Assembly (NCBI RefSeq): GCF_001729485.1
Contig: NZ_CP017157.1
Span: forward strand, 6,138,001 to 6,202,000
DNA: 64,000 bases
Direction: 5' to 3'
From: Streptomyces lydicus
Lineage (GTDB): Bacteria; Actinomycetota; Actinomycetes; Streptomycetales; Streptomycetaceae
Shown: in pieces, positions 43,943 to 53,087 of the stretch
Position numbering within the stretch: the first letter of the stretch is position 1
How the letters are laid out: the number at the start of each line of letters is the position of its first letter
Notes under the pieces: model-generated
What the model was told of the DNA's origin: nothing
The model's input: only the letters and a program-made list of their open reading frames with translations
The model's database searches: none
Made by a program: the position numbers and the translations under genes

Positions 43943-44596
43943 TCAGATCCGGTATCCCGAGCCGGGCACGGTGACGATCACCGCGGGCTCGCCGAGCTTG
44001 CGGCGCAGCGTCATGACCGTGACCCGTACGACGTTGGTGAACGGGTCGGTGTTCTCGTCCCACGCCTTCTCCAGGAGCTGCTCGGCCGAGACGACCGTGC
44101 CCTCGCTGCGCATCAGGACCTCCAGCACCGCGAACTCCTTCGGCGCCAGCTGGACCTCCTTGCCGTCGCGGAAGACCTCACGGCGGTTCGGGTCGAGCTT
44201 GATGCCGGCCCGCTCCAGGACGGGCGGCAGCGCGACGGTCGTACGGCGCCCCAGGGCGCGCACCCGGGCCGTGAGCTCGGTGAAGGCGAACGGCTTGGGG
44301 AGGTAGTCGTCCGCGCCGATCTCCAGGCCCTCGACGCGGTCGCTGACGTCGCCGGAGGCGGTGAGCATCAGGACGCGGGTCGGCATGCCCAGTTCGACGA
44401 TCTTGCGGCACACGTCGTCACCGTGGACCACCGGCAGATCGCGGTCGAGCACGACGACGTCGTAATCGTTGATCGCGATCCGTTCGAGGGCGGCAGCGCC
44501 GTCGTAGACCACGTCGACGGCCATGGCCTCCCGGCGTAGTCCGGTGGCCACAGCATCGGCGAGCAGCTGCTCGTCCTCGACGACGAGAACACGCAC
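43943..44596 (-). CDS. cutR: CutR response regulator (OmpR family)
   Basis: 217 aa. Receiver domain with Asp8/Asp9-like acidic pair, phospho-acceptor Asp51 (VVVLDRDLP) and Lys in LPKPF; the winged-helix domain (about 125-215) ends PAVIVTVPGSGYRI. First gene of the cutRS operon. ATG at 44596. Confidence 0.92.
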   Translation of the reverse strand: MRVLVVEDEQLLADAVATGLRREAMAVDVVYDGAAALERIAINDYDVVVLDRDLPVVHGDDVCRKIVELGMPTRVLMLTASGDVSDRVEGLEIGADDYLPKPFAFTELTARVRALGRRTTVALPPVLERAGIKLDPNRREVFRDGKEVQLAPKEFAVLEVLMRSEGTVVSAEQLLEKAWDENTDPFTNVVRVTVMTLRRKLGEPAVIVTVPGSGYRI

Positions 44597-44919
44597 GTCG
44601 CTAGTCCTTCCTCACGGCCCTCGCGGGCAGGCACAACAATCTCTCGGAGCCCTTCCATCCTGCCCCGAACAGCTGTAAACCGGCGGTAAGGGGGACCGGG
44701 GCGGCGCAGCGGGGGCGCCGCGCGGCCCGACGCGCAGGATTCGCGGGCGGGTTGAGGTTTCCCTGAGGGTGGGCATGGGGAGGACGACTGCACACCCGCG
44801 ATCACGCCCTGATTATTGGCGACCCACTTGCCATGAACTGATCCATCGCAGGGACCACGCCGTGATCGACCCACCCGTCGGCACACCCCCGTGCCACCGA
44901 CCCACGACGAGGGGGCGCA
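44597..44919. other. 323-bp divergent region between cutR and a small gene
   Basis: Contains the promoters for cutRS and for the 58-aa gene. No gene or clear operator recognised; a G-rich tract (44690-44730) lies in the middle. Confidence 0.5.
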
Positions 44920-45096
44920 ATGGACGCGTTCACCGCAGGCATTCTGCAGCGCATAGAGAAGACCGAAGCAGATCTGGACCAGGCCCGCGCTGCGGGCGAT
45001 GACTTCCTCGCCGAGGTCGAGCAGGCCGAGCTCGAAGACCTGCAGCGACTGGCGAACGAGCACGGTGTGCGCTATGAGGCGGTCAGCAACGCCTGA
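44920..45096 (+). CDS. 58-aa acidic helical protein
   Basis: ATG at 44920 preceded by GAGGGGG. Sequence MDAFTAGILQRIEKTEADLD... is almost entirely amphipathic helix with heptad-like Leu/Ile spacing and strong acidic charge, ending HGVRYEAVSNA. Likely a coiled-coil dimer. I have the impression of similar small proteins in other streptomycetes beside cutRS but cannot name a function. It ends 16 bp before a strong terminator. Confidence 0.7.
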   Translation: MDAFTAGILQRIEKTEADLDQARAAGDDFLAEVEQAELEDLQRLANEHGVRYEAVSNA

Positions 45097-45112
45097 TCGT
45101 TCACGGCGTACG

Positions 45113-45158
45113 ACGACAGCGCCCCGGCACCCAGGGGAGGGTGCCGGGGCGCTGTCGT
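45113..45158. terminator. Bidirectional terminator, 20-bp perfect stem
   Basis: Stem 45113-45132 with 45139-45158, loop AGGGGA. Shared by the convergent 58-aa gene and the inositol monophosphatase gene. Confidence 0.9.
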
Positions 45159-45177
45159 GTCCGGAGCCGGGCCGGGG

Positions 45178-46011
45178 TCAGTCGTGCCAGGCACCGAGCT
45201 CCTCCAGCAGCGGCTGGAGCTGCTCGAAGAGGGCCGGGGAGGCGGCCAGCGTCAGCTCGTGGGAGGCGGACCGTCCGGGGCGACCGCCGGTGAGAGCCCC
45301 GGCCTCGCGGGCGATCAGCGCACCGGCCGCCAGGTCCCAGGGGTTCAGCCCCCGCTCGTAGTAGGCATCGAGCCGGCCGCAGGCGACGTCGCACAGGTCG
45401 ATCGCCGCCGAGCCGCCCCGCCGGATGTCGCGGACCTGCGGCAGCAGGGTGCGCACCACCTCCGCCTGGGCGGCCCGGCGCTCGGCCAGGTAACCGAAGC
45501 CGGTGCCCAGCAGCGCCTGGGAGAGCGCCGGCGGCGTCGGGCGGTGGCGGACCGGCTCGTCGTTGCTGAAGGCTCCCCGGCCCAGGACGGCCCGGTACGT
45601 CTCGCCGCGCATCGGGGCGGCGACGACCCCGACGACCACCTCGCCGTCCCGCTCCGCCGCGATGGACACGGCCCAGGACGGCAGCCCGTAGAGGTAGTTG
45701 ACGGTGCCGTCGATCGGGTCGATGACCCAGCGGATGCCGCTGGTGCCCGCACTGCTGGCGCCCTCCTCCCCCAGGAAGCCGTCGTCGGGGCGGCGCTCCC
45801 CGATGAAGCCGGTGATCAGCTTCTCGGAGGCGAGGTCCATCTCGGTGACGACGTCGATGGGGCTGGACTTGGTGGCGGCCACACCGAGGTCGGCGGGACG
45901 TCCGTCGCGGAGCAGGACCCCGGCGCGGTGGGCGGCCTCCAGGGCGATGTCGAGAAGTTCGTCGTACAGGGCGTCGGTCTGCGTGGGGTCGGTCTGCAGC
46001 GGGTCGGGCAC
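45178..46011 (-). CDS. suhB: Inositol-1-monophosphatase family protein
   Basis: 277-aa Mg2+-dependent phosphatase. Metal-binding motifs: GEEG (about residue 95), WVIDPIDGTVNYLYG and LNPWDLAAGALIAREAGA. Substrates in the family include inositol phosphates, and related actinobacterial enzymes may act on other sugar phosphates. GTG at 46011 has AGGAG just upstream and lies 41 nt after hemH; the frame continues upstream into hemH without homology. In M. tuberculosis the corresponding gene is Rv2701c (suhB). Confidence 0.9.
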   Translation of the reverse strand: MPDPLQTDPTQTDALYDELLDIALEAAHRAGVLLRDGRPADLGVAATKSSPIDVVTEMDLASEKLITGFIGERRPDDGFLGEEGASSAGTSGIRWVIDPIDGTVNYLYGLPSWAVSIAAERDGEVVVGVVAAPMRGETYRAVLGRGAFSNDEPVRHRPTPPALSQALLGTGFGYLAERRAAQAEVVRTLLPQVRDIRRGGSAAIDLCDVACGRLDAYYERGLNPWDLAAGALIAREAGALTGGRPGRSASHELTLAASPALFEQLQPLLEELGAWHD

Positions 46012-46052
46012 GATGCTCCTAGCTCGGGCGGGCGGGGTTCTGCGGGCCGGAC

Positions 46053-47207
46053 TCAGGCGGGGGCATCGGCGGCCGGGCCGCGCCAGTCGGCTCCGGCGGC
46101 GGCCGCCCGCGGGGCACGCGCCGGGCAGCAGCCCACCGGGCACAGGTCGTGGCTCGCGCCGAGGGCACCCAGCGCGCAGCGCTCCGGGGCGCGGCCCCGC
46201 TCGGCGGCCGCGCGCTCCAGCAGGAGTTCGCGGACGGCCGCGGCGAACCGGGGGTCGGCGCCCACGGTGGCCGACCGGACGACCGGCAGGCCCAGCTCGG
46301 CGGCCTTGGCGGTGGCCTCGGTGTCGAGGTCGTACTTGACCTCCATGTGGTCCGAGACGAAGCCGATGGGGGCCATGACGACGGCGGGGACGCCCGCGGC
46401 GTGCCGCTCCTCCAGGTGGTCGCAGATGTCCGGCTCCAGCCAGGGGATGTGCGGGGCACCGCTGCGGGACTGGTAGACGAGCTGCCAGGGGTGGTCCACG
46501 CCGGTCTCCTCGCGGACGGCGTCGACGATCACGCGCGCCACGTCGAGGTGCTGGGCGACGTAGGCGCCGCCCGTACCGCCCTCGGTGTGGTCCGCGGGGG
46601 TGCCCGAGGTGTCGGCCGCGGCGGTGGGGATGGAGTGCGTGGTGAAGGCGAGGTGGGCGCCGTCCCGGGCCTCCGCGGGCAGTTCGGCCAGCGAGGCCAG
46701 TACGCCGTCGATCATCGGACGCAGGAAGCCGGGGTGGTTGAAGTAGTGCCGCAACTTGTCGACCTGCGGCACCGGCAGCCCCTCGGCCCGGAGCGCGGAG
46801 AGCGCGTCGGCGAGGTTCTCGCGGTACTGGCGGCAGCCCGAGTACGAGGCGTAGGCGCTGGTCGCGAGGACGGCGATGCGGCGGTGGCCGTCGTTCACCA
46901 TCGTGCGCAGGGTGTCGGTCAGGTACGGCGCCCAGTTGCGGTTGCCCCAGTAGACGGGCAGCTCCAGGCCGTTCTCGGCGAAGTCCTTGCGCAGCGCGTC
47001 CAGCAGCTCACGGTTCTGGGCGTTGATCGGGCTCACGCCGCCGAACAGGAAGTAGTGCCGGCCCACCTCCTTGAGGCGCTCGCGGGGGATGCCGCGGCCG
47101 CGGGTGACGTTCTCCAGGAACGGCACGACGTCGTCGGGGCCTTCGGGACCGCCGAAGGAGAGCAGCAGCAGGGCGTCATAGGGGCTGGGATCGCGCTGTT
47201 CGGGCAT
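46053..47207 (-). CDS. hemH: Ferrochelatase (coproporphyrin ferrochelatase)
   Basis: 384 aa; inserts Fe2+ into (copro)porphyrin in haem synthesis, the coproporphyrin-dependent route in actinobacteria. N-terminal [15 protein letters not shown], catalytic His in TTHSIPT and Glu in the [14 protein letters not shown](K)YDLD block. The C-terminus has clustered cysteines ([14 protein letters not shown]) as ligands of the [2Fe-2S] cluster of actinobacterial enzymes. ATG at 47207 with AGGA upstream. Confidence 0.95.
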   Translation of the reverse strand: MPEQRDPSPYDALLLLSFGGPEGPDDVVPFLENVTRGRGIPRERLKEVGRHYFLFGGVSPINAQNRELLDALRKDFAENGLELPVYWGNRNWAPYLTDTLRTMVNDGHRRIAVLATSAYASYSGCRQYRENLADALSALRAEGLPVPQVDKLRHYFNHPGFLRPMIDGVLASLAELPAEARDGAHLAFTTHSIPTAAADTSGTPADHTEGGTGGAYVAQHLDVARVIVDAVREETGVDHPWQLVYQSRSGAPHIPWLEPDICDHLEERHAAGVPAVVMAPIGFVSDHMEVKYDLDTEATAKAAELGLPVVRSATVGADPRFAAAVRELLLERAAAERGRAPERCALGALGASHDLCPVGCCPARAPRAAAAGADWRGPAADAPA

Positions 47208-47388
47208 GCCATCGATCCTGCCACCCTTCCTCCGGGGGCGGTGGGCAGGTCCCGGTGCGGCCGGGGCCCGGCGGGCCGTTCGGCACTGGCGGAAATTCGG
47301 GGGCGGCGGGGCCCGGCCGACCCGTAAGCTGTATCGGCCACATACATTCCTTACCGATTTTCGGTCCTCATCCGGCGGAGCGCCCCCG

Positions 47389-48663
47389 TTGCCCAGTCCC
47401 TACCGCGCCCTTTTCGGCCGCCCCGGTACCAGGTCGTTCTCCGCCGCCGGGCTCCTGGGCCGGATGCCGCTGTCGATGATGGGCATCGGCATCGTCACGA
47501 TGGTCTCCCAGCTGACCGGGCGCTACGGGCTCGCCGGCGCGCTGTCGGCGACCCTCGCGCTGTCCGCGGCGGTGCTCGGCCCGCAGATATCCCGGCTGGT
47601 GGACCGGCACGGTCAGCGCCGGGTGATGCGCCCGGCGACGCTGGTCTCGCTCGCCGCGGTCGCCGGCCTGCTGCTGAGCGCGCAACAGCGGTGGCCGGAC
47701 GGGATCCTCTTCGTCTTCGCGGCCTGTGTGGGGTGCGTGCCGAGCGTCGGCTCGATGGTCCGGGCCCGCTGGGCGGAGCTCTACCAGGGCTCCCCCCGTG
47801 AGCTGCACACGGCCTACTCGTGGGAGTCGATCGTCGACGAGATGTGCTTCATCGTCGGCCCGATCCTGTCGATCGGCCTGTCCACCGCGTGGTTCCCCGA
47901 GGCCGGACCGCTGCTGGCCGGCGGTTTCCTGGCGGCGGGCGTCTTCTGGCTGACGGCACAGCGCGGCACCGAGCCGGTGCCGCACCCGCGTGAGCACCCC
48001 ACCAAGGGTTCGGCGCTGCGCTCGCGGGGGCTGCAGGTGCTGGTGGTGACGTTCGTGGCGACCGGCGCGATCTTCGGGGCGATCGACGTGGTGACGGTGG
48101 CCTTCGCGGAGGAGGAGGGGCACAAGGCCGCGGCCAGTCTGGTGCTGGCGGTCTACGCGCTCGGCTCGTGTGCGGCCGGTGCCGTCTTCGGGCTGCTGCA
48201 CCTCAAGGGCCACCCGTCGCGCCGCTGGGTGGTGGGGGTCTGCGCGATGGCGGTGAGCATGGTGCCGCTCCAGTTCGTGGACTCGCTGCCGCTGCTGGCG
48301 GTCGCGCTCTTCGTCGCGGGCCTGTCCATCGCCCCGACGATGGTGACCACGATGGCGCTGGTCGAGGAGCACGTCCCGCGGGCGCAGCTGACCGAGGGGA
48401 TGACCTGGACCAGCACCGGGCTGGCGGTGGGCGTCGCGCTGGGCTCGTCGGCCGCCGGCTGGGTGGTGGACGCCTCGGGCGCCGCCCGGGGCTACCTCGT
48501 CCCGGTCGCGGCGGGGGTGCTCGCCGCGCTGGTGGCGTTCGCGGGCTACCGCAAGCTCCGGCCGCAGCCGACGCTCCCGATGACGGCCCGCCCGGCCGTG
48601 ACGGACCTGCCGGAGCCGGGCGCGGTGGCCGCGGAGCGGCAGGGCGAGCAGAGCGTCGCCTGA
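47389..48663 (+). CDS. MFS transporter
   Basis: 424-aa permease with 12 predicted TM helices. It has a variant A-motif loop ([11 protein letters not shown]) after TM2 and an intracellular loop near 190-205. The TTG at 47389 is chosen because GGAG lies 8 nt upstream and the first TM follows quickly; the frame is open to 47206 but overlaps the hemH promoter. It is similar to many Streptomyces MFS proteins of unknown substrate. Divergent from hemH. Confidence 0.85.
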   Translation: MPSPYRALFGRPGTRSFSAAGLLGRMPLSMMGIGIVTMVSQLTGRYGLAGALSATLALSAAVLGPQISRLVDRHGQRRVMRPATLVSLAAVAGLLLSAQQRWPDGILFVFAACVGCVPSVGSMVRARWAELYQGSPRELHTAYSWESIVDEMCFIVGPILSIGLSTAWFPEAGPLLAGGFLAAGVFWLTAQRGTEPVPHPREHPTKGSALRSRGLQVLVVTFVATGAIFGAIDVVTVAFAEEEGHKAAASLVLAVYALGSCAAGAVFGLLHLKGHPSRRWVVGVCAMAVSMVPLQFVDSLPLLAVALFVAGLSIAPTMVTTMALVEEHVPRAQLTEGMTWTSTGLAVGVALGSSAAGWVVDASGAARGYLVPVAAGVLAALVAFAGYRKLRPQPTLPMTARPAVTDLPEPGAVAAERQGEQSVA

Positions 48664-48887
48664 GTCGTACGGTCCGGACCGGCCCGTGGGAGTCCCGTGC
48701 GGACCGCCCGGCACGGCCCCTCGGGTTACCGGCGGTACGACATGTCCCGGAGCCTGCTGATTGCGGCCGATTCCTTGATCGGGTATTTCCCGTCAACCCC
48801 TGTGGAGGGCGCGTCGGTGACTGACATCATGCGCTCACCGACGGCCTGCCGCGCACGGCCGGCCCGCGCTGAGGGAGGGGACGTCAC

Positions 48888-50231
48888 ATGGCAGTCAGCA
48901 ACGCCGTCCGGGGCCCGGGAGGGCGCGGCTCGACCACCGGGCCGTGGCGCAACTGGGCGGGCAACGTCACCGCCCGCCCCGCCCGGAGCGTGGCCCCTTC
49001 GAACACCGAAGAACTGGTCGCCGCGGTCCGTGCGGCAGCCGAGGACGGCCTGACGGTGAAGGCCGCCGGCACCGGCCACTCGTTCACCCCGGCCGCCGCC
49101 ACCGACGGGCTGCTGATCCGTCCCGAGCGGCTGACCGGCGTCCGCGCCGTCGACCGCGAGGCCGGCACGGTGACCGCCGCCGCCGGCACGCCCCTCAAGC
49201 ACCTCAACGAGACCCTGGCCGCGCACGGGCTGTCGCTGACCAACATGGGCGACATCATGGAGCAGACCGTCTCGGGTGCGGCCGGCACCGGCACGCACGG
49301 CACCGGCCGCGACTCCGCCTCCGTCGCCGCCCAGATCACCGCCCTCGAACTGGTCACCGCCGACGGTTCGGTGCTGTCCTGCTCGGCCGACGAGAACCCG
49401 GACGTCTTCGCGGCGGCGCGGCTCGGCCTGGGCGCGCTGGGCGTGATCAGTGAGCTCACCTTCGCCGTGGAGCCGGAGTTCCTGCTGACCGCGCGCGAGG
49501 AGCCGATGGGCTTCGACGAGGTGACGGACCGGTTCGACGAGCTGGTCACGGAGAACGAGCACTTCGAGTTCTACTGGTTCCCGCACACCGGCAACTGCAA
49601 CACCAAGCGCAACAACCGCAGCCAGGGCCCCGCGGCGCCGCCCGGCCGGGTCAGCGCCTGGATCGAGGACGAGCTGCTGTCCAACGGCGTGTTCCAGGTC
49701 GCCTGCGCCGTCGGGCGGGCGATGCCGGCGGCCATACCGGGCATCGCCAAGGTCTCCAGCCGCGCGCTGTCGGCCCGTACGTACACCGACATCCCCTACA
49801 AGGTGTTCACCTCGCCGCGGCGGGTGCGGTTCGTGGAGATGGAGTACGCGCTGCCCCGCGCGGCCGCGGCCGCCGCGCTGGGTGAGCTGAAGGCGCTGGT
49901 GGAGCGCTCGGACTTCCGCATCAGCTTCCCCGTGGAGGTGCGCACCGCACCCGCCGACGACCTGGTGCTGTCCACCGCTTCCGGCCGGGACACCGTCTAC
50001 CTCGCCGTCCACATGTACCGGGGGACGCCGTACGAGGCGTACTTCGCGGCCGCCGAGAGGATCATGACGGCGCACGAGGGGCGTCCGCACTGGGGGAAGC
50101 TGCACACCCGCGACGCCGAGTACCTCGCCGAGGTCTATCCGCGGTTCGGCGAGTTCACCGCGGTGCGCGACCGGCTGGACCCGGAGCGCCGGTTCTCCAA
50201 CGCGTATCTGCGGCGGGTCCTGGGGGACTGA
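48888..50231 (+). CDS. FAD-linked oxidase, D-arabinono-1,4-lactone oxidase (ALO) family
   Basis: 447-aa flavoenzyme of the VAO/PCMH fold. The FAD-binding domain at about 25-195 includes AAGTGHSFTP and SGAAGTGTHGTG. The ALO C-terminal domain at about 200-445 has HFEFYWFPHT and the signature HWGK near residue 404, followed by FNAYLRR-like FSNAYLRR. Family members oxidise sugar lactones or alditols with O2 or another acceptor; the substrate is unknown. No histidine is seen at the usual 8-alpha-FAD attachment site, judging by eye. Confidence 0.9.
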   Translation: MAVSNAVRGPGGRGSTTGPWRNWAGNVTARPARSVAPSNTEELVAAVRAAAEDGLTVKAAGTGHSFTPAAATDGLLIRPERLTGVRAVDREAGTVTAAAGTPLKHLNETLAAHGLSLTNMGDIMEQTVSGAAGTGTHGTGRDSASVAAQITALELVTADGSVLSCSADENPDVFAAARLGLGALGVISELTFAVEPEFLLTAREEPMGFDEVTDRFDELVTENEHFEFYWFPHTGNCNTKRNNRSQGPAAPPGRVSAWIEDELLSNGVFQVACAVGRAMPAAIPGIAKVSSRALSARTYTDIPYKVFTSPRRVRFVEMEYALPRAAAAAALGELKALVERSDFRISFPVEVRTAPADDLVLSTASGRDTVYLAVHMYRGTPYEAYFAAAERIMTAHEGRPHWGKLHTRDAEYLAEVYPRFGEFTAVRDRLDPERRFSNAYLRRVLGD

Positions 50232-50238
50232 TCTGCGA

Positions 50239-50288
50239 CGACGGCCGCGGCCCGGCGCCCTGGGAGGGGCACCGGGCCGCGGCCGTCG
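50239..50288. terminator. Bidirectional terminator after ALO gene
   Basis: 17-bp perfect GC stem (50239-50255 with 50272-50288) with a 16-nt loop, between convergent genes. Confidence 0.8.
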
Positions 50289-50318
50289 CGGCTCCGCCGG
50301 GCGGACGGAGCGTCCGGG

Positions 50319-51440
50319 TCAGGGCGCGCCCGGGACCGGGGCCTCCGCCTCGGGCTGCTGGCTCGGCCCGCTCCCCTGGTCGCCGCTGCCGGTCGGGCCG
50401 TCACCGGAGCCGGTGTCACCGCTGTCCGTCGAACCGCTCGGGGAGGGGTTCGGGGACGGCGAGGTGCCCTGGTCCGGCGAGGTGCTGCCGCCGTCGGACG
50501 GCGTGGGGGTCGGCGTCGGGGTGCCCTTGTCCTTGCCGGTCCCGCTGTCACCGGACCGGCCCGGGTCGGGACGGGAGCCGTCGCCGCTGCCCTGCCGGCC
50601 GCTGTCACCCGGCGGGTGGCCGGTGCCGGGCGACCGCGGGGTGGCGGGCCGGTGCCGGCTCACGCCGCCGGTCTGGGTGAGGTTGCCCAGCGTGGTGCCC
50701 TTCGCGCCGCTCGGCGTCTGCCCGGTCATCAGCTCGGTGGCGGTGACCCCGCCCATGGCCAGCGCGAAGACGGCGAACGCGCCGAGCGCCGGCCGCTTCC
50801 AGCCGCGCAGCCGGGTGCCGTACTTCGTGGCGCTGAGTTCCTCGGGGCGGCCGGTCACCGGCAGCACCGTGGTGGCCTCGGCCTCCGGGCGCGGCGCGGG
50901 CGCGTCGGCCCGGTGGCCGGCCGCCCGGCCCAGTGCCATGGTCTGCGCGTCGAGGCGTGGCACCAGCTGGGTCCGGTCCGCCGGATGGGCGCCCGCCGGA
51001 TCGCGGCGCCGGGCCTGTTCGGCCCGCGGGATCAGCTGGGTGCGGGCCGCGTCGGTCCCGGGGGTCCGGGCGGCGACCGCGGTGACACGGTCCTCCGCGC
51101 CCTGCTTGTCGAAGGTCGGCAGCACCATCGTGGGCGCCGCCTGGTTCGGTGGGGTGGTGGATCGAGAGCGGGAGGAGGAGCGGCGAGGCTTCGGCCTGGT
51201 GGTGACCGAGACCTCCTTGATCTGTTCGCCGGTGCGTCGGAAGAGGTGCTGGAATATCGAGCCGCCGGTCGTGGCCACGACACTGACCAGACCTGCGCCG
51301 ATGATGGTTCCGTACACACCGAGCTGCCCCGCGAGGTACGCGGCCGCGGCCGCGGCGAGCGCACTGCCGGCCACCTGAGCGACGCTCAGGTCGATCCGCT
51401 TCTCCTTCTTTTTCGTGGCGGTTTCGGTTTCTTCGTCCAT
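50319..51440 (-). CDS. Uncharacterised membrane protein with Pro/Ser/Gly-rich tail
   Basis: 373 aa. A short charged N-terminus, then two hydrophobic helices (about 17-65, VAQVAGSALAAAAAAYLAGQ and YGTIIGAGLVSVVATTGG), a long basic/disordered cytosolic linker, a third TM helix (about 222-243), and a ~110-residue C-terminal tail of Ser, Pro, Gly, Asp and Thr (many T-P, S-P and S-G repeats). The tail would face outside with an odd number of helices. No family recognised. Divergent from sepH, the cell-division gene. Confidence 0.8.
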   Translation of the reverse strand: MDEETETATKKKEKRIDLSVAQVAGSALAAAAAAYLAGQLGVYGTIIGAGLVSVVATTGGSIFQHLFRRTGEQIKEVSVTTRPKPRRSSSRSRSTTPPNQAAPTMVLPTFDKQGAEDRVTAVAARTPGTDAARTQLIPRAEQARRRDPAGAHPADRTQLVPRLDAQTMALGRAAGHRADAPAPRPEAEATTVLPVTGRPEELSATKYGTRLRGWKRPALGAFAVFALAMGGVTATELMTGQTPSGAKGTTLGNLTQTGGVSRHRPATPRSPGTGHPPGDSGRQGSGDGSRPDPGRSGDSGTGKDKGTPTPTPTPSDGGSTSPDQGTSPSPNPSPSGSTDSGDTGSGDGPTGSGDQGSGPSQQPEAEAPVPGAP

Positions 51441-51937
51441 CTCCTACCTTTGATAGCCCCTTCGATCCATCTTGCATGGAGAACTGACCAATTGGCGGAG
51501 CCTTTAGTTCCGATTCTGGGGAATCTGTGAAACTCGCCACCTGCGTGTCTGGTCGAGAGGTCGACAAGGCGACCGACCTCCGTTGCCCGCCCAGAAGTTC
51601 GGCGGCGCGGCGGTCCACCTCAGTGGTCCGAATGGAGTACTGTGGCGAACCCTGGCCCCGGTTCCCGTCCGGCTGCCCGGAACCCACGGGAGGGGCCCTG
51701 AAGGCGGCACTCGACCCGGGGCGCCGCCGCTCGGCACGGGTGTTCGGCGACAGGGCAAGCGGCATGGTCACTGAGCGTTGCAAACTGGTAACCGTGTCAT
51801 AACGGCGTTTGGGGGCCAAGCCTCGACACGCCGGGCAACTCGGCAATGTTGTGGCAGGCTGCACCCGGGCAGGCCACACTCGACTAGCGGAAGCAGCGAC
51901 GCACGTGACGTCGGCAGGCACCACCCGGGAGGTCCCC
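51441..51937. other. 497-bp divergent region upstream of sepH
   Basis: Promoter region for the membrane protein and sepH. AT-richer patches at about 51475-51530 and 51780-51810 may hold promoters. No RNA gene or ORF with codon bias seen. Confidence 0.5.
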
Positions 51938-52999
51938 ATGCCCGAACTGCGTGTCGTGGCCGTCTCCAACGACGGCACACGGCTGGTGCTCAAAGCTGCG
52001 GACAGCACCGAGTACACGCTTCCGATCGACGAACGGCTGCGCGCCGCCGTCCGCAACGACCGCGCACGGCTCGGCCAGATCGAGATCGAGGTCGAGAGCC
52101 ACCTGCGCCCGCGGGACATCCAGGCGCGGATAAGAGCCGGTGCGTCCGCGGAAGAGGTCGCCCAGCTCGCCGGCATCCCGGTCGACCGGGTGCGCCGCTT
52201 CGAGGGCCCGGTCCTCGCCGAGCGCGCGTTCATGGCCGAGCGGGCCCGCAAGACCCCGGTACGGCGCCCCGGCGAGAACACCGGTCCGCAGCTCGGTGAG
52301 GCGGTCGCGGAGCGGCTGCTGCTGCGCGGCGCGGACAAGGAGAGCGTCCAGTGGGACTCCTGGCGCCGGGACGACGGCACCTGGGAAGTGCTGCTGGTCT
52401 ACCGCGTCGCCGCCGAACCGCACTCGGCGAGCTGGACCTACGACCCGCCGCGGCGGCTGGTCCAGGCCGTGGACGACGAGGCCCGGGCGCTGATCGGCGA
52501 GAGCGACGACACGCCCGAGCCGAGCTTCCCGTTCGTACCGCGCATCGCACGGCTGCCGCGCGACCGGCCGCTGGACCGCACCCTGGACCGGCAGCACTCC
52601 GAGCGCAACGCGCAGTCCGGCGGCGAGGAGAGCGAGCCGCGGGGCACCGAGGAGGCCGTCGGCGAGCGGGAGCGCGAGCGGGATTCGCTGACCAGCCTGC
52701 TGGAGGCGGTGCCGAGCTTCCGCGGCGACATGATCGTGCCGGAGAGCGTCAAGGCGCCGCAGAGCGACGAGGAGACCGAGGACGAGGTCGAGGAACCGCC
52801 GGCCCCGGCGGCCAGCGCGGGCGCGGGCTCGGCGTACGCCGATGTGCTGATGCCGCGAGCGGTGGCCGGCCACCGTGACCGGCTGACCGGGACGACCGAC
52901 CGGCAGGCGGAGGCGGACGGCGTACGCCCCGGACGCCGGGCGGCCGTGCCCAGCTGGGACGAGATCGTCTTCGGCACCCGGCGCAAGAAGCCGGAGTAG
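51938..52999 (+). CDS. sepH: SepH cell-division protein (DUF3071)
   Basis: 353 aa. Residues 1-165 are the DUF3071 domain, starting MPELRVVAVSNDGTRLVL and including a helix-turn-helix (IRAGASAEEVAQLAGIPVDRVRRFEGP). The remaining half is acidic and disordered, ending in WDEIVFGTRRKK, a short conserved C-terminal motif. SepH is known in Streptomyces and mycobacteria to bind FtsZ and promote its assembly at septa. ATG at 51938 with GGGAGG 5 nt upstream; an in-frame start at 51809 would add residues not in the family. Confidence 0.95.
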   Translation: MPELRVVAVSNDGTRLVLKAADSTEYTLPIDERLRAAVRNDRARLGQIEIEVESHLRPRDIQARIRAGASAEEVAQLAGIPVDRVRRFEGPVLAERAFMAERARKTPVRRPGENTGPQLGEAVAERLLLRGADKESVQWDSWRRDDGTWEVLLVYRVAAEPHSASWTYDPPRRLVQAVDDEARALIGESDDTPEPSFPFVPRIARLPRDRPLDRTLDRQHSERNAQSGGEESEPRGTEEAVGERERERDSLTSLLEAVPSFRGDMIVPESVKAPQSDEETEDEVEEPPAPAASAGAGSAYADVLMPRAVAGHRDRLTGTTDRQAEADGVRPGRRAAVPSWDEIVFGTRRKKPE

Positions 53000-53022
53000 C
53001 GGCCGGCGCGCCGCGAGACCCT

Positions 53023-53062
53023 CCGTCCGCCCGTCCCCTGCTTCCAGGGGGCGGGCGGACGG
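53023..53062. terminator. Bidirectional terminator after sepH
   Basis: 18-bp stem with one G-T wobble (53023-53040 with 53045-53062) and a CTTC loop, between convergent sepH and the rhodanese gene. Confidence 0.85.
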
Positions 53063-53087
53063 CGTCGTACGGAGCCCTGACGGGGGC

